64,000 bases of DNA from Trichormus variabilis 0441 (GCF_009856605.1 NZ_CP047242.1:5708501-5772500), one strand, 5' to 3'; positions 18,784 to 28,124 are shown, counted from the first letter of the stretch. Notes: generated from the sequence alone by a model not told the origin. Made by a program: numbers and translations.

Positions 18784-20829
18784 CTACTGTGGAAAGTAGG
18801 CGATAATCATGGCTACTTTGGGATGATTACGGGCGATCGCTTCTGGTGCATTACCAAATAGGGCAAATAGTTGAGTTTTGTTCTCCACAGTCCCATTCAG
18901 TAGTAGTAAATCGTTGGTTTTGAGTAACCGAGAAACTTGGCGGACAAAGTTACCTCTTACTTTCTGAATTGGTGTGTCGGCTGGTAGTCCAGTATCAGCT
19001 ATCTCAATGGCTTCTCCTCGCAGTGCTACTACTTGTAAAAGTTGGAGAGAGGCTTTCAATTCTGTGGCTAAAGCCTTGGCTAATTCAATGCTTTGTCCAA
19101 AGGTGCTGGCTTGGGCTTGTTGGGTGGTAAAAGCTAAAAATACTCGATTTGTGTGTTCAATTGGTAATGGGAAGCGGGATACTAAAACGGGGATAAAACT
19201 ACGCTGAACAATTTTATCAATGACACCACCAAATAGATTTTCTTGATAGGTAGAGTAGCCTTTCCAACCGCAGATAATCGCACTCGCTTGCTTTTCTTCG
19301 GCTACACGGGCAATACCTTTGTCAATGGATTCGTCAATCCTGCCGATGGGGGTAACATTCACAACCGCCGCATGGGCGATCATTTCTGCGGTGGATAGGA
19401 GTTGGCTTTGTTTGGCTTTGGCATCTGGGGAAATGGGGTTATTTTCCTCTAGTAAAATATGGAGTGGTAACAAAGTACCAGAGGCAGATTTAGTCAGGAT
19501 AATTGCCAACTGGAGTAGATTATCTTCGGTGTTGGGGTTAGCCACTGGGACTAAAACGCGATCGCCTATACTACCACCCGGACGCGTTTGGATACTATCG
19601 GCTTCTGGTTTGAGATTTCTACCCCATTTCGCTGTTACCCAAGGAGAAGCAATGCAGGTAACTAAAATCATGGCGATCGTGCCATTAACTGTTAATTGGT
19701 CTACGAGCTTGATATTATAAGCCACTGTGATGGCTGCTAAAGTTGAGGCAGCTTGCGCCACTGATAACCCAAACATCACCATGATGTTGTTAAAGTTCAT
19801 GCCAAATAACTTACCAGAACCCCAAGCGGGAAGAAATTTGGCAACAATAGCCACAGACACCATCACAGCAGATACTACCAGCGATCGCGGTTCTTGCACC
19901 AAAATCAAAGGATTCACCAGCATCCCCACAGAAATGAGAAAGAAAGGGACAAACAGGGTATTACCGATAAATTGAATCCGGTTCATCAACGGGCTAAGTT
20001 GGGGTATCAGTTGAGTAATTGCCACTCCTGCCAAAAAAGCCCCAATAATTGGCTCAATTTGGACTAATTCTGCCCCATAAGAAACTACAAACAGGGTAGC
20101 CAAAACAAATGTAAACTCTGCCCCTTCATCATGTCCAAACCTTTGAAAAAACCAGCGTCCGATATGTGGCACACCCCACAAAGTAAGAAAGGTGTAAATA
20201 ATTAACGCCGGAATCAGGAATAACCAAAAACTAAGAGTTAAATTCCCTTGATGCGCCCTGACTACCACCGCTAAAACCAAAAGCGCCAAAATATTTGTAA
20301 TGAGCGTACCACCGAGAGTCGTCGTCAAAACTTGAGAACGCATAATGCCCAATTTGCTGGCAATGGGTAAGGCGAGTAAAGTATGAGAAGCGAAACAAGA
20401 AGCTACCAGAATTGCAGGTAAAAAAGTATAGCCAATTGCCATCATGGCTCCAGTTCCCAAAGCCATTGGGATTGCAAAGGTAGCTAGTCCAAAAATGACT
20501 GCCTTATCTGCGTTATATTTCAGATCATCCAGGCTAGTTTCCAGCCCAGCCATAAACATCAAAAATAGTAAACCCACAGTGCCTAAAAGCACAATAGTAT
20601 TATCTCGTGCTAATAATCCCAATCCATTAGGGCCGACTACTACCCCTGCGAGAATTAATCCCACAATCCCAGGTAGACGAATCTTCTCAAATAGTAGGGG
20701 AGCGACTAACATAATCCCCAAAATCATCAAGAAAACTGGTACTGGGTCTTTAATAGGTGTGGATAATACGGAAGCTAATGAATAATTAATTACACTTTGC
20801 CAAGAAATAGCGATCGCATCTAATATCAT
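18784..20829 (-). CDS. CPA2-family cation:proton antiporter with C-terminal Usp-like domains
   Basis: About 681 residues from the ATG at 20827-20829. The frame extends 12 codons further to a TTG (20865), which I consider less likely. Residues 30-400 form about 11-12 membrane segments of the Na+/H+ exchanger fold (KIRLPGIVGLILAGVVVGPN at the start of the transporter; GLLFLMFMAGLE). The cytoplasmic C-terminal 280 residues resemble tandem universal-stress-protein domains (DRVLVPVANPNTEDNLLQLA, then IICGWKG and VLVSRFP). Expected role: monovalent-cation and pH homeostasis at the cytoplasmic or thylakoid membrane. It is monocistronic, with the MBL gene upstream on the same strand 125 bp away. Confidence 0.88.
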   Translation of the reverse strand: MILDAIAISWQSVINYSLASVLSTPIKDPVPVFLMILGIMLVAPLLFEKIRLPGIVGLILAGVVVGPNGLGLLARDNTIVLLGTVGLLFLMFMAGLETSLDDLKYNADKAVIFGLATFAIPMALGTGAMMAIGYTFLPAILVASCFASHTLLALPIASKLGIMRSQVLTTTLGGTLITNILALLVLAVVVRAHQGNLTLSFWLFLIPALIIYTFLTLWGVPHIGRWFFQRFGHDEGAEFTFVLATLFVVSYGAELVQIEPIIGAFLAGVAITQLIPQLSPLMNRIQFIGNTLFVPFFLISVGMLVNPLILVQEPRSLVVSAVMVSVAIVAKFLPAWGSGKLFGMNFNNIMVMFGLSVAQAASTLAAITVAYNIKLVDQLTVNGTIAMILVTCIASPWVTAKWGRNLKPEADSIQTRPGGSIGDRVLVPVANPNTEDNLLQLAIILTKSASGTLLPLHILLEENNPISPDAKAKQSQLLSTAEMIAHAAVVNVTPIGRIDESIDKGIARVAEEKQASAIICGWKGYSTYQENLFGGVIDKIVQRSFIPVLVSRFPLPIEHTNRVFLAFTTQQAQASTFGQSIELAKALATELKASLQLLQVVALRGEAIEIADTGLPADTPIQKVRGNFVRQVSRLLKTNDLLLLNGTVENKTQLFALFGNAPEAIARNHPKVAMIIAYFPQ

Positions 20830-20954
20830 GGATGTTTTTACAGCACTATATTTGCATTGACTCAAATATTAGTACCTTCTCAAAACTCCCATCAAATTGG
20901 CACTATTGTTAGATATAGATTTTCCTGCTTTGGTGAAATTACTCGGAAATTTCT

Positions 20955-21854
20955 TTAAAAAACCGGTAAAACCAAACCTTCACAAGCTAGTGAAGCGTTA
21001 GAAAAGGTAGACTGAACTTCCTTTTCCACCTGATCAAGAAAATCATCATGATCGTCTGGGTGATGGTGGGAGATAATTAACTTGCGTACCCCTGCCTTCT
21101 GAGCCATTTCTACAGCCGCTTGCCAGAGTAACTCAGCCGACTCATGTTCATGAGATGTTGGCGGCGTATAGGTAGCGTTAGCAATCAGCAAATCAACATC
21201 TTGAATAATTTGCAAAACTTGTTCTCTTTCACCTTGTTCAGCACTCATATTTAAATCCGTGACATAGGCGACGCTATATTCTTGCCATGTAACGCGATAG
21301 CCAATTGAACGCTGGGTTTGATTAATTAATGCTGTTCTAATAGTGACATCATCTAACTTCAATTCACTATCAGGAGTCAAGTGGTAAAACTGCAACTCCG
21401 ACTGCATTACCTGTAACGGATAAGGAAAATGTGGTTGGAGCATTTGATCACACAAGGATTGTTTAATCGAAGCCCCATTAGATGCAGCCCCACCGTAAAT
21501 GTGAAAGCAATTTCCGGCAATAAATGCAGGAGCAAAGAAGGGAAACCCTTGGATACGGTTTGATTGAGAATTGGTAAAAAATAAATGGGCTTCTAGCGGC
21601 TGTTGTAAGTGCTGCCAAGCTTTACCCAATATCCGTAAACCCGTACCACCATCAAAAATTAGGCGTTTACCAGCCACCTGCATTTCTACACAAGCAGTAT
21701 TACCCCCATAACGGCTAGTATTACTGCTTGGGGTGGGAATTAATCCCCTAACCCCCCAGAACTGCACGATAAATTTACCAGCGAGACTACTTAGGTTAGC
21801 AGTAGACTCATCATTTAGGTAGCTTTGGGAACCTGACAGCTCAAGATTTGTCAT
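20955..21854 (-). CDS. Metallo-beta-lactamase-fold protein lacking the HxHxDH metal motif
   Basis: 299 residues. The frame is unmistakably that of the cyclic-phosphodiesterase-like MBL group: VQFWGVRGLIPTPSS (residues 30-44), YGGNTACVEM, LIFDGGTGLRILG (65-77), IQGFPFF and the C-terminal ISHHHPDDHDDFLD. The canonical HTHWDH is replaced by NSQSNR (95-100), and the later metal ligands also look altered (YVTDLN, ANATYTP). I infer loss of the dinuclear metal site, so a binding or regulatory role is more likely than hydrolysis. The start is 11 bp downstream of panD, suggesting a shared transcript. Confidence 0.85.
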   Translation of the reverse strand: MTNLELSGSQSYLNDESTANLSSLAGKFIVQFWGVRGLIPTPSSNTSRYGGNTACVEMQVAGKRLIFDGGTGLRILGKAWQHLQQPLEAHLFFTNSQSNRIQGFPFFAPAFIAGNCFHIYGGAASNGASIKQSLCDQMLQPHFPYPLQVMQSELQFYHLTPDSELKLDDVTIRTALINQTQRSIGYRVTWQEYSVAYVTDLNMSAEQGEREQVLQIIQDVDLLIANATYTPPTSHEHESAELLWQAAVEMAQKAGVRKLIISHHHPDDHDDFLDQVEKEVQSTFSNASLACEGLVLPVF

Positions 21855-21865
21855 TTTATTTGAAT

Positions 21866-22249
21866 TTAGACCTGACTGAGCAGGTCATCGTAGCGCCGCA
21901 CTTCTAAAGGTCGGTTTTTTTCATCTACAATGACTACCGTTGGAGTGTAACTTTTTAACTCCTCAGATGTAAACTGCCCGTAAGTCATTATAATCACGCG
22001 ATCGCCTATAATGCCTAGACGGGCGGCAGCCCCATTTAATTCAATAATTCCCGAATGCGCTGGAGCCGGGATCGCATAAGTAATGAAGCGTTGTCCATTT
22101 GCATTATTCACTACTTGCACTTGTTCATAAGGCAAGATGCCAGATTTGTCCAATAAGATTTGATCGATGCTAATACTACCCACATAATTGATGTTCGCCC
22201 CAGTGAGGGTGCAATTATGAATTTTTGCCAAAAGGAGGGTACGTTGCAT
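21866..22249 (-). CDS. panD: Aspartate 1-decarboxylase (pyruvoyl-dependent)
   Basis: 127 residues, typical length. It makes beta-alanine from L-aspartate for pantothenate and CoA synthesis in the cytoplasm. Self-processing site Gly24-Ser25 lies in NYVGSISID; Ser25 becomes the pyruvoyl group. Other conserved parts: [13 protein letters not shown] at the start, the Tyr in RFITYAIPA, and [18 protein letters not shown]. It is the first gene of a probable two-gene transcript with the MBL-fold protein. Confidence 0.97.
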   Translation of the reverse strand: MQRTLLLAKIHNCTLTGANINYVGSISIDQILLDKSGILPYEQVQVVNNANGQRFITYAIPAPAHSGIIELNGAAARLGIIGDRVIIMTYGQFTSEELKSYTPTVVIVDEKNRPLEVRRYDDLLSQV

Positions 22250-22427
22250 TTTGGTTAAAATTTCTCCAGCAATTGTTGCACTTAGTTAATTGAGTAGTAA
22301 GGGGTAGGAGAAGCAGCAGGGGGGCAGAGGGCAGGGGGAAAGCAGAAAAATCTTTAAGTAAGTTCTCGCCTCTGCTCCCTACTTCCTGCCCCAATTCCTA
22401 ACTTTTCCCACACCCCACACCCCATTA

Positions 22428-22937
22428 TTACTTGTAAGCTTTAATGGATTTGTCAACTAGAGCTTTCACTTGATCAACATCTTGCCAACCGAGGATTTGA
22501 GTTACTTTTTTTTCTAAATTTTTGTAACTACGGAAAAACTCAGCTATTTCATCCAAGCGATGTGGGGCTACGTCATTCAAAGATTTTACGTGAGCGTAGC
22601 GGGGGTCTTTGTCAGGTACTGCCAAAATTTTCTCATCGCGATCGCCACCGTCAATCATTTCCAAAAAGCCAATTGGTCTGGCCGCGATGACACAACCAGG
22701 AAAGGTTGGCTCATCAATAATTACCATACCATCCAGGGGATCGCCATCATCAGCTAAGGTATTTGGGACAAAGCCATAATCATAAGGATACTTAACCGAA
22801 GAATACAATACTCGGTCTAGAGCAAAGGCTTCCAAGTCTTTATCAAATTCGTATTTATTTTGACTACCACCAGCAATTTCAATCAGAATATTGATGACTC
22901 CTGGTTTGGGTTGTGCTGGAATACGGGATAAGTCCAC
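22428..22937 (-). CDS. ppa: Inorganic pyrophosphatase (family I)
   Basis: 169 residues, the usual size of bacterial soluble pyrophosphatases. It hydrolyses PPi to two phosphates, pulling biosynthetic reactions forward. Signatures: [38 protein letters not shown], the metal-binding DGDPLD motif, and DEKILAVP followed by DPRY. The gap to panD (22250-22427) carries a G/C-rich dispersed repeat (GGGGGGCAGAGGGCAGGGGG) of no evident function. An upstream region of 330 bp includes a perfect palindrome at 23150-23182. Confidence 0.97.
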   Translation of the reverse strand: MDLSRIPAQPKPGVINILIEIAGGSQNKYEFDKDLEAFALDRVLYSSVKYPYDYGFVPNTLADDGDPLDGMVIIDEPTFPGCVIAARPIGFLEMIDGGDRDEKILAVPDKDPRYAHVKSLNDVAPHRLDEIAEFFRSYKNLEKKVTQILGWQDVDQVKALVDKSIKAYK

Positions 22938-23149
22938 AAAAAACTCCTGTCTTAACTATTAAGTGCATTGGGGACATACTCCCCGTGTAGAATTTTATGG
23001 CCAAGATGGACTTCTTCTCAAAGTATTTATCTAAGTGCTGAGTCAGATATTCTTCCCCCTGCCTCCTATGAAAAAAAGCGCTGTGGAAAAATATCACAAC
23101 GCTGCTAGAGTTATTAAGGATATTTCTATCCACTGAAAAGAAGCTTTTC

Positions 23150-23182
23150 CTTAAATTTGAGTAATACATACTCAAATTTAAG
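23150..23182. repeat. Perfect 14-bp inverted repeat, 5-nt loop
   Basis: The arms CTTAAATTTGAGTA and TACTCAAATTTAAG flank ATACA. It lies 213 bp upstream of ppa and 85 bp past the stop codon of the small membrane-protein gene, within a 330-bp gene-free stretch (22938-23267). There is no T run, so it is not a textbook terminator; an operator or mRNA-end hairpin is possible. A second small palindrome (GAAAAGAAGCTTTTC) abuts it. Confidence 0.6.
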
Positions 23183-23267
23183 CTTAGATCGCAGATTTGC
23201 TACAATCGGGCGGATGATACCCAAATTTGCGGCTCTTTGCTGATGAAACCTCATTATGCAGCAGTAT

Positions 23268-23453
23268 CTAATCCTCCCCTTGTTGGGATTGATAAGTCAT
23301 GGGTTGCTGATTATTTGAGACATCACCTGAATAGTGTCCAATCACGAACACAGGTAGGGTTAGAGTTACTAAAGCGATTATTGTTCCCACAATATCTGCC
23401 AAACGATGGGAGTACGTGTCGGAAGGACTGGCAGACTGGCTATCTGAATTCAT
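23268..23453 (-). CDS. Small membrane protein, 61 residues
   Basis: It starts at the Met of MNSDSQSASPSD; seven further codons upstream are open. A polar N-terminus is followed by one strongly hydrophobic span (IVGTIIALVTLTLPVFVIGH, about residues 21-40) and a polar Gln/Ser-rich tail. This composition is protein-like, unlike the overlapping plus-strand frame. No family was recognised and no clear Shine-Dalgarno was seen. Confidence 0.5.
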   Translation of the reverse strand: MNSDSQSASPSDTYSHRLADIVGTIIALVTLTLPVFVIGHYSGDVSNNQQPMTYQSQQGED

Positions 23454-24106
23454 ACAAAGTTTAAAGTCAATCAAATTTCTGGTAAGTTTGCTCTCTTGGT
23501 GAGAGTTTCTATACTATTTTAGCTATTTTCTACTGTCAAATGTGTAGCTTTTGAAAACATGAGCTAATTTGGCAGGTATCATAATTGTCATTTTTAACTT
23601 GCTGATTTTGTTACAAAGTTGATAGTAAAGATTTTCCATTTATTCTAGTCGTTGATTTGTTATGGTTCCTAGATATAATTGGTTGTCATTGGTTAACTTC
23701 GGGTTAAGAGGCAAGTATTGAAAAATTTTTTTGACATCTATACATACTAATTATTAACCGCAATAATCTAAATTCGTCAATAATGTAACATCTTGAAATA
23801 CTTTATTTAAGGTTTTTCTGGCAATTTATTCTGTTGGAAATAGCTATTAAAAATACGAAATATTACTGAAGATATAAATACATTTTTACCCACTGAATAA
23901 ATACAAAGCTAAAGATATAAGAAAATCTAAGCAATTAGATGGATCATAATTTTGATTGCCAAAATTACATCCCGAAAAAATACACATAAATTGTGAATGT
24001 GCTGAGTGTGTCAGTTATTTTTTATTTTCATTACCTTTACTATAGGCACTCATTCTAATCAATATGACCTTAGATTCGTCAATCTATATATAGGTAGATA
24101 TAAGGG
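23454..24106. other. AT-rich intergenic stretch, 650 bp
   Basis: Very AT-rich sequence between the small membrane-protein gene and a palindromic element. No open frame has protein-like composition. A short dyad TTAACTTCGGGTTAA occurs near 23695. Nothing else was recognised. Confidence 0.5.
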
Positions 24107-24200
24107 ACTTCCAGATAAAAAAATATCCAAAATGCAGGGTGAGTCAGTGCGAGAAAACCTAGCTGCACCAAGAAAATATTCATACTGACGCACCCTACTA
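24107..24200. repeat. Family C palindromic element (GGGTGCGTCAGT core)
   Basis: GGGACTTCCAGATAAAAAAA leads into GCAGGGTGAGTCAGTGCGAG and, after about 30 bp, the complementary ACTGACGCACCCTAC. It is nearly identical to 58700-58801 (same leader and spacer) and shares the core with 28698-28764. It abuts the C-terminal end of the aroC pseudogene, so it may have inserted there. Confidence 0.8.
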
Positions 24201-24497
24201 ACTTACACTGACCATGATGGTGTAACAAATGATCGCATAATACCAACGCCACCATCACTTCCATCATTGGAACTGCACGGGGTAAAACATAAGGATCACG
24301 TCTTCCCTTCGCCGCTAATAATGTTTCTTCACCCTCACGCGTCACCGTTTTTTGCTCTTTCCTAATGGTATCTGTAGGCTTAAATGCAACGCGCAAAATA
24401 ATATTTTCCCCTGAAACAACCGATAACTTCAACATTCGCAACTTGACGGAGAATTTTTTTAGCGATCGCACCTGCTGCTACTATCCCTATGTTTCAG
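24201..24497 (-). pseudogene. aroC: Decayed chorismate synthase (aroC) fragment
   Basis: Two separated AroC segments are joined. The upstream part in one frame reads [19 protein letters not shown], which is the middle of chorismate synthase. It then shifts frame into [53 protein letters not shown] and [14 protein letters not shown], the C-terminal region. Most of the intervening residues (about 150 in the family) and the N-terminus are gone. The 3' end runs into the family C palindromic element. It cannot encode an active enzyme, and the functional aroC must be elsewhere. This probably arose by partial duplication and internal deletion. Confidence 0.88.
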
Positions 24498-24613
24498 TCA
24501 AAATTAATTGCCAATAGTCTAAAAGAACGAATATCTCATATACATACAGTGATCATTTTGTAAATTGTAAAAATACTGATTATAATAGTTTATGTAACTT
24601 TATTAAAATAATT

Positions 24614-25111
24614 ATGCCTACCCCTACCCCTGGTCTAAATTACTGGTATAACTCAGCACGAGATTTATTTGGTAAAGTATACCGAGACAAAGATAAATTG
24701 CATGAATCTGTTAACAGCCAAGATCATGAGAGAATAGCTGATGCCATATTCAATTTTGTAGTAACCGCGTATCATGTAAGAGATTGGTTAAAGCAGGAAG
24801 CGATAACAAGTTTTACTCCTCAAGATGTTGACAACTATGTGAATCATAATAAGGTTCTAAGTATCTGTGCTGACCTATGTAATGGTAGTAAACATCGAAT
24901 TTTAACCAAAAGTCTAAAATCAACGGCAACCGGTACTAGAAATTCTCCACTAAAGGTAAGTATGACAAGCATTACTTGTTCTAGTAGTATTGCTGTGACA
25001 GGGTTTACACCTGTAATTGATACATTAGAAGGAAATCAATATGACATTTTAAGCTGGGCAGATCAGGTCGTATCAACATGGGAAGATTTCTTTACGAGAC
25101 ACGGTATCTAA
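24614..25111 (+). CDS. Hypothetical helical protein, 165 residues
   Basis: No recognised function. The N-terminal half is predominantly helical (SARDLFGKVYRDKDKLHESV, then ADAIFNFVVTAYHVRDWLKQ) and contains LCNGSKH, a pattern I associate with a family of small cyanobacterial and phage-linked proteins often described as HEPN-like; that link is weak. The C-terminal half is Ser/Thr-rich beta-like. It is AT-rich and alone on its strand. The ATG lacks a clear ribosome-binding site. A good rho-independent terminator follows 27 bp after the stop, supporting a real transcription unit. Confidence 0.6.
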   Translation: MPTPTPGLNYWYNSARDLFGKVYRDKDKLHESVNSQDHERIADAIFNFVVTAYHVRDWLKQEAITSFTPQDVDNYVNHNKVLSICADLCNGSKHRILTKSLKSTATGTRNSPLKVSMTSITCSSSIAVTGFTPVIDTLEGNQYDILSWADQVVSTWEDFFTRHGI

Positions 25112-25138
25112 CCAACTACGGCTTCTCATAAAATAAAG

Positions 25139-25170
25139 AAAGCATCTTTTTTTTCAGAAGATGCTTTTTT
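25139..25170. terminator. Rho-independent terminator, probably bidirectional
   Basis: Arms AAAGCATCTT and AAGATGCTTT with a 9-nt loop, followed by TTT on the plus strand. On the minus strand the hairpin is followed by CTTTATTTT. It sits between the converging 165-residue and 288-residue protein genes. Confidence 0.85.
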
Positions 25171-25258
25171 ATTACTTTAAATGAAGATTAATCAGAATGA
25201 GACTTATTTTGTTGATTGCCTATCGGATGCAGTCGAGGCAATAGTTATTTACAATATT

Positions 25259-26125
25259 TTATTCAGGTAAAGCATCTAAATCAGAGAACTTAGACTGCCA
25301 ATTTGCTTGCTCAATCTTTTCTAAATACTCTTTGATTAATTTAAATTCTTCATAGCTAAAATTGACGTTATCTATGTAGCGGTTATCGTGATTAAATAAT
25401 TCAGAATCACATTCTTCATTAACTATTGTTTCTTCTGGTTCTGAGCCTTTTTTTATACTTAAGTAATAACTATCTTTAGTGAAAGCAATCACTCCGAAAT
25501 TTACGGTAAAATCTCCACTAGAAGCCGTTCCTTTTAGATTATAAAAATCAGAGCAATCTGTCCATTCCAACTCACCTTGGAATTTCCAAGTCTTTCTAAT
25601 CACTCCATTGTGAATTTTTTCTAAAAGTTTTCGTATATATTCTATACGAGTGATTTTTCGCTCTGTTATAGTAAAAGTAATTTCTTCTGACATATTTTCT
25701 CTTGATTTATTATTTTTCAAGTTTAAAACGCTCTGTTTAGCTTGTGCCAAAATATCTTGGTTATTTATCTCAGCCAGTTTTGCCATTTCTAATGATTCTA
25801 ATTTTTGAACCAAATAACTATAGAGTTCTAAACTTTTTTTATAATTCTCAGGCTGATTTAAAATATCATCACAAGCCTTCAAAGTATCAAAAGCAAATTG
25901 ATAATTTCCCTGCTCACAATGATGATAAAAAGCCTCAATATAATCTGCTAAATCTTCTTCCCAATCCCAATTTTCTAGCCAATCACCTTCTATATCATCA
26001 ACATAAAGATGAATATAATCAGCACCATAATTTTGTTTATCTAGCTGCAATTGTTGGGATGCTTCCAGATAATTACCATCTACCTCTGAACTGGATTGAT
26101 TATAAATCTTTACATCTTTAGTCAT
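25259..26125 (-). CDS. Hypothetical protein, 288 residues, second of an unrecognised gene pair
   Basis: The N-terminal half is acidic and helical (YIHLYVDDIEGDWLENWDWE, then YHHCEQGNYQFAFDTLKACD), resembling TPR-like helices. The C-terminal half is beta-rich (ITFTITERKITRIEYIRKLL, then FQGELEWTDCSDFYNLKG). An internal Met at NMSEEITF could separate two domains or start a shorter product. The gene starts 4 bp after the 257-residue gene, so the two are almost certainly co-transcribed. AT-rich composition. No family was identified; function unknown. Confidence 0.65.
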   Translation of the reverse strand: MTKDVKIYNQSSSEVDGNYLEASQQLQLDKQNYGADYIHLYVDDIEGDWLENWDWEEDLADYIEAFYHHCEQGNYQFAFDTLKACDDILNQPENYKKSLELYSYLVQKLESLEMAKLAEINNQDILAQAKQSVLNLKNNKSRENMSEEITFTITERKITRIEYIRKLLEKIHNGVIRKTWKFQGELEWTDCSDFYNLKGTASSGDFTVNFGVIAFTKDSYYLSIKKGSEPEETIVNEECDSELFNHDNRYIDNVNFSYEEFKLIKEYLEKIEQANWQSKFSDLDALPE

Positions 26126-26129
26126 AATG

Positions 26130-26903
26130 CTATCCAGGGAAGGTTATAATATCAAAAAAATTGGCAGGGCGATCGCTACTTTCTTTAAGCATAACATCTG
26201 CTAACTTGAGTAGATTGTCTGGAGTGTTCACTTGGGCATCATGAGCCACCAGTAAAGCCCGTTTAATATTCCAACATGATAAAGTATTACTCCATCGCTG
26301 CTGCTTATTCAAAAAGTCAGGGTTAAGCTGTCCATCCCGCAAGTTAGAAATACCTGTAAGCTGAACAAACACAGGCTCAAGTTTAGTCGGAAAATGACTA
26401 ACCAGTAAATCTGTAGCCATAGATAAATCTAGAATGTAACGTTCTGAAGCACTACCGTCAGTTCTAGCATTAATGGTTTGAGTTATGGCTAAAATTAAAT
26501 CTTCATCGCTGCCAATATACTCTTCTTGTATAAGCTTTTCCATCCAGTAAGAAAATTTTGGGTCTTCTTGACTCAACCAATTAGGGAATATGACAGTGTA
26601 CCAGTAATACTCAGTTACGGATAGTTTCTTTTGCTGACAAAACTTTTCTATTTCTGCTTCAGAGAAATTTACAATTGGTTTAATCTCATATATATAAGCT
26701 TGAATATCGTAATAAAATTCATTGAGAAACTCTATTAAAAATCGTTTTTTATCAAGAAGCTCATTTTTATATTTAGATAGTGTAATTCCAATTTCTTTAA
26801 TCCTAGATGCCAACTTAGGTTCTATCAATAAAGCTTTCTTTTTTAGAACTTGCAACCTGGGTTTAATCTCACTAGCCTGTAGTCGAGTCCTCTTTGCCGT
26901 CAA
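26130..26903 (-). CDS. Hypothetical protein, 257 residues, first of an unrecognised gene pair
   Basis: The only upstream start in frame is TTG at 26901-26903, preceded by GGAG at a sensible distance, with a stop codon (TAA) five codons further up. The N-terminal 75 residues are Lys-rich and helical; the middle has EYYWYTVIFPNWLSQEDPKF. The C-terminal third (SERYILDLSMATDLLVSHFP, EPVFVQLTGISN, then NIKRALLVAHDAQVNTPDNL) has alternating hydrophobic strands loosely reminiscent of PD-(D/E)XK nuclease folds; this is only a guess. It is transcribed away from the psbA terminator and is probably the head of a two-gene operon. Confidence 0.65.
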   Translation of the reverse strand: MTAKRTRLQASEIKPRLQVLKKKALLIEPKLASRIKEIGITLSKYKNELLDKKRFLIEFLNEFYYDIQAYIYEIKPIVNFSEAEIEKFCQQKKLSVTEYYWYTVIFPNWLSQEDPKFSYWMEKLIQEEYIGSDEDLILAITQTINARTDGSASERYILDLSMATDLLVSHFPTKLEPVFVQLTGISNLRDGQLNPDFLNKQQRWSNTLSCWNIKRALLVAHDAQVNTPDNLLKLADVMLKESSDRPANFFDIITFPG

Positions 26904-26976
26904 GAAACATCTCCATTAGGGTTGATTTCGTTAATTCTATACCATCTTCCATCTCAACTATCTCCTTGAACCAAAC

Positions 26977-27010
26977 AAAAATACCCCCCATCTCTGGAGG
27001 GTATTTTTTA
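26977..27010. terminator. psbA transcription terminator
   Basis: Long hairpin AAAAATACCCCCCA / TGGAGGGTATTTTTT with a TCTC loop and one mismatch, with T runs on both strands. It lies 32 bp past the psbA stop codon in the direction of psbA transcription. Confidence 0.9.
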
Positions 27011-27041
27011 TTTAACTAAGTTTATTAAACCTAGTTGAAAA

Positions 27042-28124
27042 TTAACCGTTGATAGCAGGAGCGGTTAAAGCAACAGGAGCAACTTCACCAGCAGCCAAGT
27101 CTAAGGGGAAGTTGTGAGCGTTACGCTCGTGCATTACTTCCATACCCAAGTTAGCGCGGTTGATGATGTCAGCCCAGGTATTGATTACACGACCTTGTGA
27201 GTCGATGATGGATTGGTTGAAGTTGAAGCCGTTCAAGTTGAACGCCATTGTGCTTACACCCAACGCGGTAAACCAAATACCGATTACAGGCCATGCAGCT
27301 AGGAAGAAGTGCAATTGACGGCTGTTGTTGAAGGAAGCGTATTGGAAGATCAAGCGACCGAAGTAACCGTGTGCTGCAACGATGTTGTAGGTTTCTTCTT
27401 CTTGACCGAATTTGTAACCGTAGTTTTGTGATTCGTTCTCAGTTGTTTCACGAACTAAGGAGGAAGTTACCAAGGAACCGTGCATTGCGGAGAACAAGCT
27501 ACCACCGAATACACCTGCTACACCTAACATATGGAAGGGGTGCATCAAGATGTTGTGTTCTGCTTGGAACACGATCATGAAGTTGAAGGTGCCGGAGATA
27601 CCCAAGGGCATACCGTCGGAGAAGGAACCTTGTCCGATTGGGTAGATCAAGAATACTGCTGTTGCTGCTGCTACGGGAGCGGAGAATGCTAAGCAGATCC
27701 AAGGACGCATTCCTAAGCGGTAGGATAGTTCCCATTCACGACCGAGGTAGCAGAATACGCCGGTCAAGAAGTGGAAGATTACCAATTGGTAAGGACCACC
27801 GTTGTACAACCACTCGTCAAGAGATGCTGCTTCCCAAATTGGGTAGAAGTGCAAACCGATGGCGTTGGAGGAGGGAACAACTGCACCTGAGATGATGTTG
27901 TTTCCGTAGATTAAGGAACCTGCTACTGGTTCACGGATGCCGTCGATGTCTACTGGAGGTGCGGCGATGAAGGCGATGATGAAGCAGGTGGTTGCAGCTA
28001 GCAAGGTGGGGATCATTAGTACGCCGAACCAACCGATGTATAGGCGGTTGTTGGTGCTGGTAATCCACTCGCAGAACTGTTCCCATACGTTGGCGCTTTT
28101 GCGCTGTTGTAAGGTTGCGGTCAT
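27042..28124 (-). CDS. psbA: Photosystem II reaction-centre protein D1 (Glu130 form)
   Basis: 360 residues, full D1 length. D1 binds P680, pheophytin, QB and most Mn4CaO5 ligands in the thylakoid membrane. Residue 130 is Glu (LGREWELSY), as in the D1:2 form that cyanobacteria favour at high light, rather than Gln130. The C-terminal processing site follows Ala344 ([13 protein letters not shown]). Five membrane spans and the [19 protein letters not shown] quinone-binding region are intact. The composition is clearly GC-richer than neighbouring genes, as usual for highly expressed psbA. Divergent from hli, with an HLR1-like repeat about 60-75 bp upstream of the ATG and a strong terminator downstream. 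Other psbA copies are expected elsewhere. Confidence 0.98.
   Translation of the reverse strand: MTATLQQRKSANVWEQFCEWITSTNNRLYIGWFGVLMIPTLLAATTCFIIAFIAAPPVDIDGIREPVAGSLIYGNNIISGAVVPSSNAIGLHFYPIWEAASLDEWLYNGGPYQLVIFHFLTGVFCYLGREWELSYRLGMRPWICLAFSAPVAAATAVFLIYPIGQGSFSDGMPLGISGTFNFMIVFQAEHNILMHPFHMLGVAGVFGGSLFSAMHGSLVTSSLVRETTENESQNYGYKFGQEEETYNIVAAHGYFGRLIFQYASFNNSRQLHFFLAAWPVIGIWFTALGVSTMAFNLNGFNFNQSIIDSQGRVINTWADIINRANLGMEVMHERNAHNFPLDLAAGEVAPVALTAPAING

Noticed and set aside
23237..23464. 75-codon plus-strand frame opposite the small membrane-protein gene
   Set aside because: The minus-strand frame has a proper hydrophobic span; the plus-strand frame has no recognisable composition or start signal.
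24006..24188. 60-codon plus-strand frame through the family C element
   Set aside because: Its second half is the palindromic repeat and its first half is AT-rich low-complexity DNA.
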